A stretch of DNA of 64,000 nucleotides from Rhea pennata (taxonomy: Eukaryota; Chordata; Aves; Rheiformes; Rheidae): the NCBI RefSeq assembly GCF_028389875.1, contig NC_084675.1, positions 22,964,412-23,028,411 on the forward strand, written 5' to 3'. The notes below the pieces were generated by a model that saw only the letters and a list, made by a program, of their open reading frames with translations, had not been told where the DNA came from and searched no databases. Shown here piece after piece: positions 60,240 to 64,000 of this stretch; positions within the stretch are counted from its first letter, which is position 1; every line of letters starts with the position of its first letter. The position numbers were made by a program, and so were the translations under genes.

Positions 60240-60396
60240 CGCCGCCGATTGGCCGCGGCGCGGCGGTGACGTCAGCGGCCGGCCCGGTGCGGCGCGCGGC
60301 GCCTATAAAGGCGGCGGCGGCGGCGGAGCCGCCCCCCGCGCTCCCGGTACCGCTCCGCGCCCGCCCGTCCGCCCGCCGCGCCGCGCCGGCCCGACC
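60240..60396 (+). promoter_or_regulatory. TUBB3 core promoter: CCAAT box, consensus CRE and TATA box
   Basis: An inverted CCAAT box (GATTGG, 60248-60253), a perfect palindromic CRE TGACGTCA (60267-60274) and a TATAAA box (60304-60309) occur in order over about 60 bp. The TATA box is about 90 bp before the ATG, predicting a transcription start near 60335 and a 5' UTR of about 60 nt. The CRE suggests CREB/ATF input, which fits a neuronal gene; that link is inferred. Confidence 0.8.
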
Positions 60397-63539
<3,143 letters not shown>

Positions 63540-63794
63540 AGCCGGCGGGGTCAGCCCCCGCCGTGCCTGCCCGGGCCTGGCTCCTCCTGCGTCCCGCTAG
63601 CCAGCGCCGCCGCCGTTAGCGAGTCCTAGCCGGCTTCTAGTTGCTTCTGATTAGGGGTCCCAAGATCAAAATAATTCGGTATTTACTAACCGTGTCCCCC
63701 ATTATGAGTTAGCTCAGCCCTGTCCTGCGACTCTGTGAGCGCCCCGATATTTGTTTTTTACTGGTTTGTGTCTTTTTTTTTTTTTTGAATACTT

Positions 63795-63800
63795 AATAAA
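63795..63800 (+). terminator. TUBB3 polyadenylation signal AATAAA
   Basis: AATAAA in the context TACTTAATAAATTTATTG lies 256 bp after the TUBB3 stop codon, followed by a GTGTG-containing stretch. Confidence 0.9.
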
Positions 63801-64000
63801 TTTATTGCTGTCAAGTTACCCTGTGTGCAGGTCCTTGGGGTGGGGGCAGGTTGAGGATCGCAGCCCCATGCGTGGCCTTGTGCCAGGTCACCCCACTGAG
63901 TGCTGTAGGCCCGGCCCCAGGGTGGGGGACAGGCTGGTCATGCACTGGGGCTGCACCCTGATGGCACAGCCACCCCATAGCACTGCTCTCCTCACTGGGT
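63801..64000. other. sequence downstream of TUBB3
   Basis: Two hundred bases of ordinary GC-rich sequence up to the window edge. No gene or repeat was recognised. By synteny the next gene would be DEF8, but nothing here shows it. Confidence 0.5.

Overview
This is vertebrate nuclear DNA, almost certainly from a bird. Gene order and orientation are FANCA (-), SPIRE2 (+), TCF25 (+), MC1R (+), TUBB3 (+), the arrangement of human 16q24.3. The intronless MC1R has avian features, including a 314-residue length. CR1-type LINE tails, short introns and very GC-rich promoters and introns fit an avian microchromosome. The species cannot be fixed from the sequence; the MC1R differs from the chicken protein as I remember it. 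All five genes were reconstructed exon by exon from splice sites, reading phase and protein homology, and every phase closes.

Layout: 1-17486 is the 5' part of FANCA on the minus strand (exons 1-20, AT-rich introns; the gene continues off the left edge). 17487-24006 is a head-to-head intergenic region with CpG islands at both ends. 24007-34104 is SPIRE2 (15 coding exons, 694 aa), extremely GC-rich and packed with at least nine unrelated minisatellites. 34928-55037 is TCF25 (18 exons, 677 aa), with its start only about 715 bp after the SPIRE2 poly(A) signal. 57998-58942 is MC1R (single exon, 314 aa). 60397-63539 is TUBB3 (4 exons, 450 aa). Base composition switches sharply between AT-rich (FANCA, TCF25 interior) and GC-rich (SPIRE2, TCF25 5' end, MC1R, TUBB3).

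The genes are unrelated neighbours rather than a pathway: DNA crosslink repair (FANCA), actin nucleation and vesicle transport (SPIRE2), ribosome-associated quality control or transcription (TCF25), melanin switching (MC1R) and neuronal microtubules (TUBB3).

Observations most worth a second look: (1) a perfect 113-bp inverted repeat flanking TCF25 exons 5-7, with a tandem duplication at one breakpoint, which looks like a recent template-switch event and could promote circular RNA; (2) Lys at MC1R codon 100, where I expect conserved Glu, a candidate melanism allele; (3) duplicated in-frame 5' splice sites at TCF25 exon 12; (4) a CGG repeat plus an overlapping upstream ORF at the SPIRE2 start; (5) a 60-bp array of acceptor-like units in TUBB3 intron 1. 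I found no microbial-type system (CRISPR, operon, phage) and no wholly new gene. The very long open frames in SPIRE2 are minisatellite artefacts.
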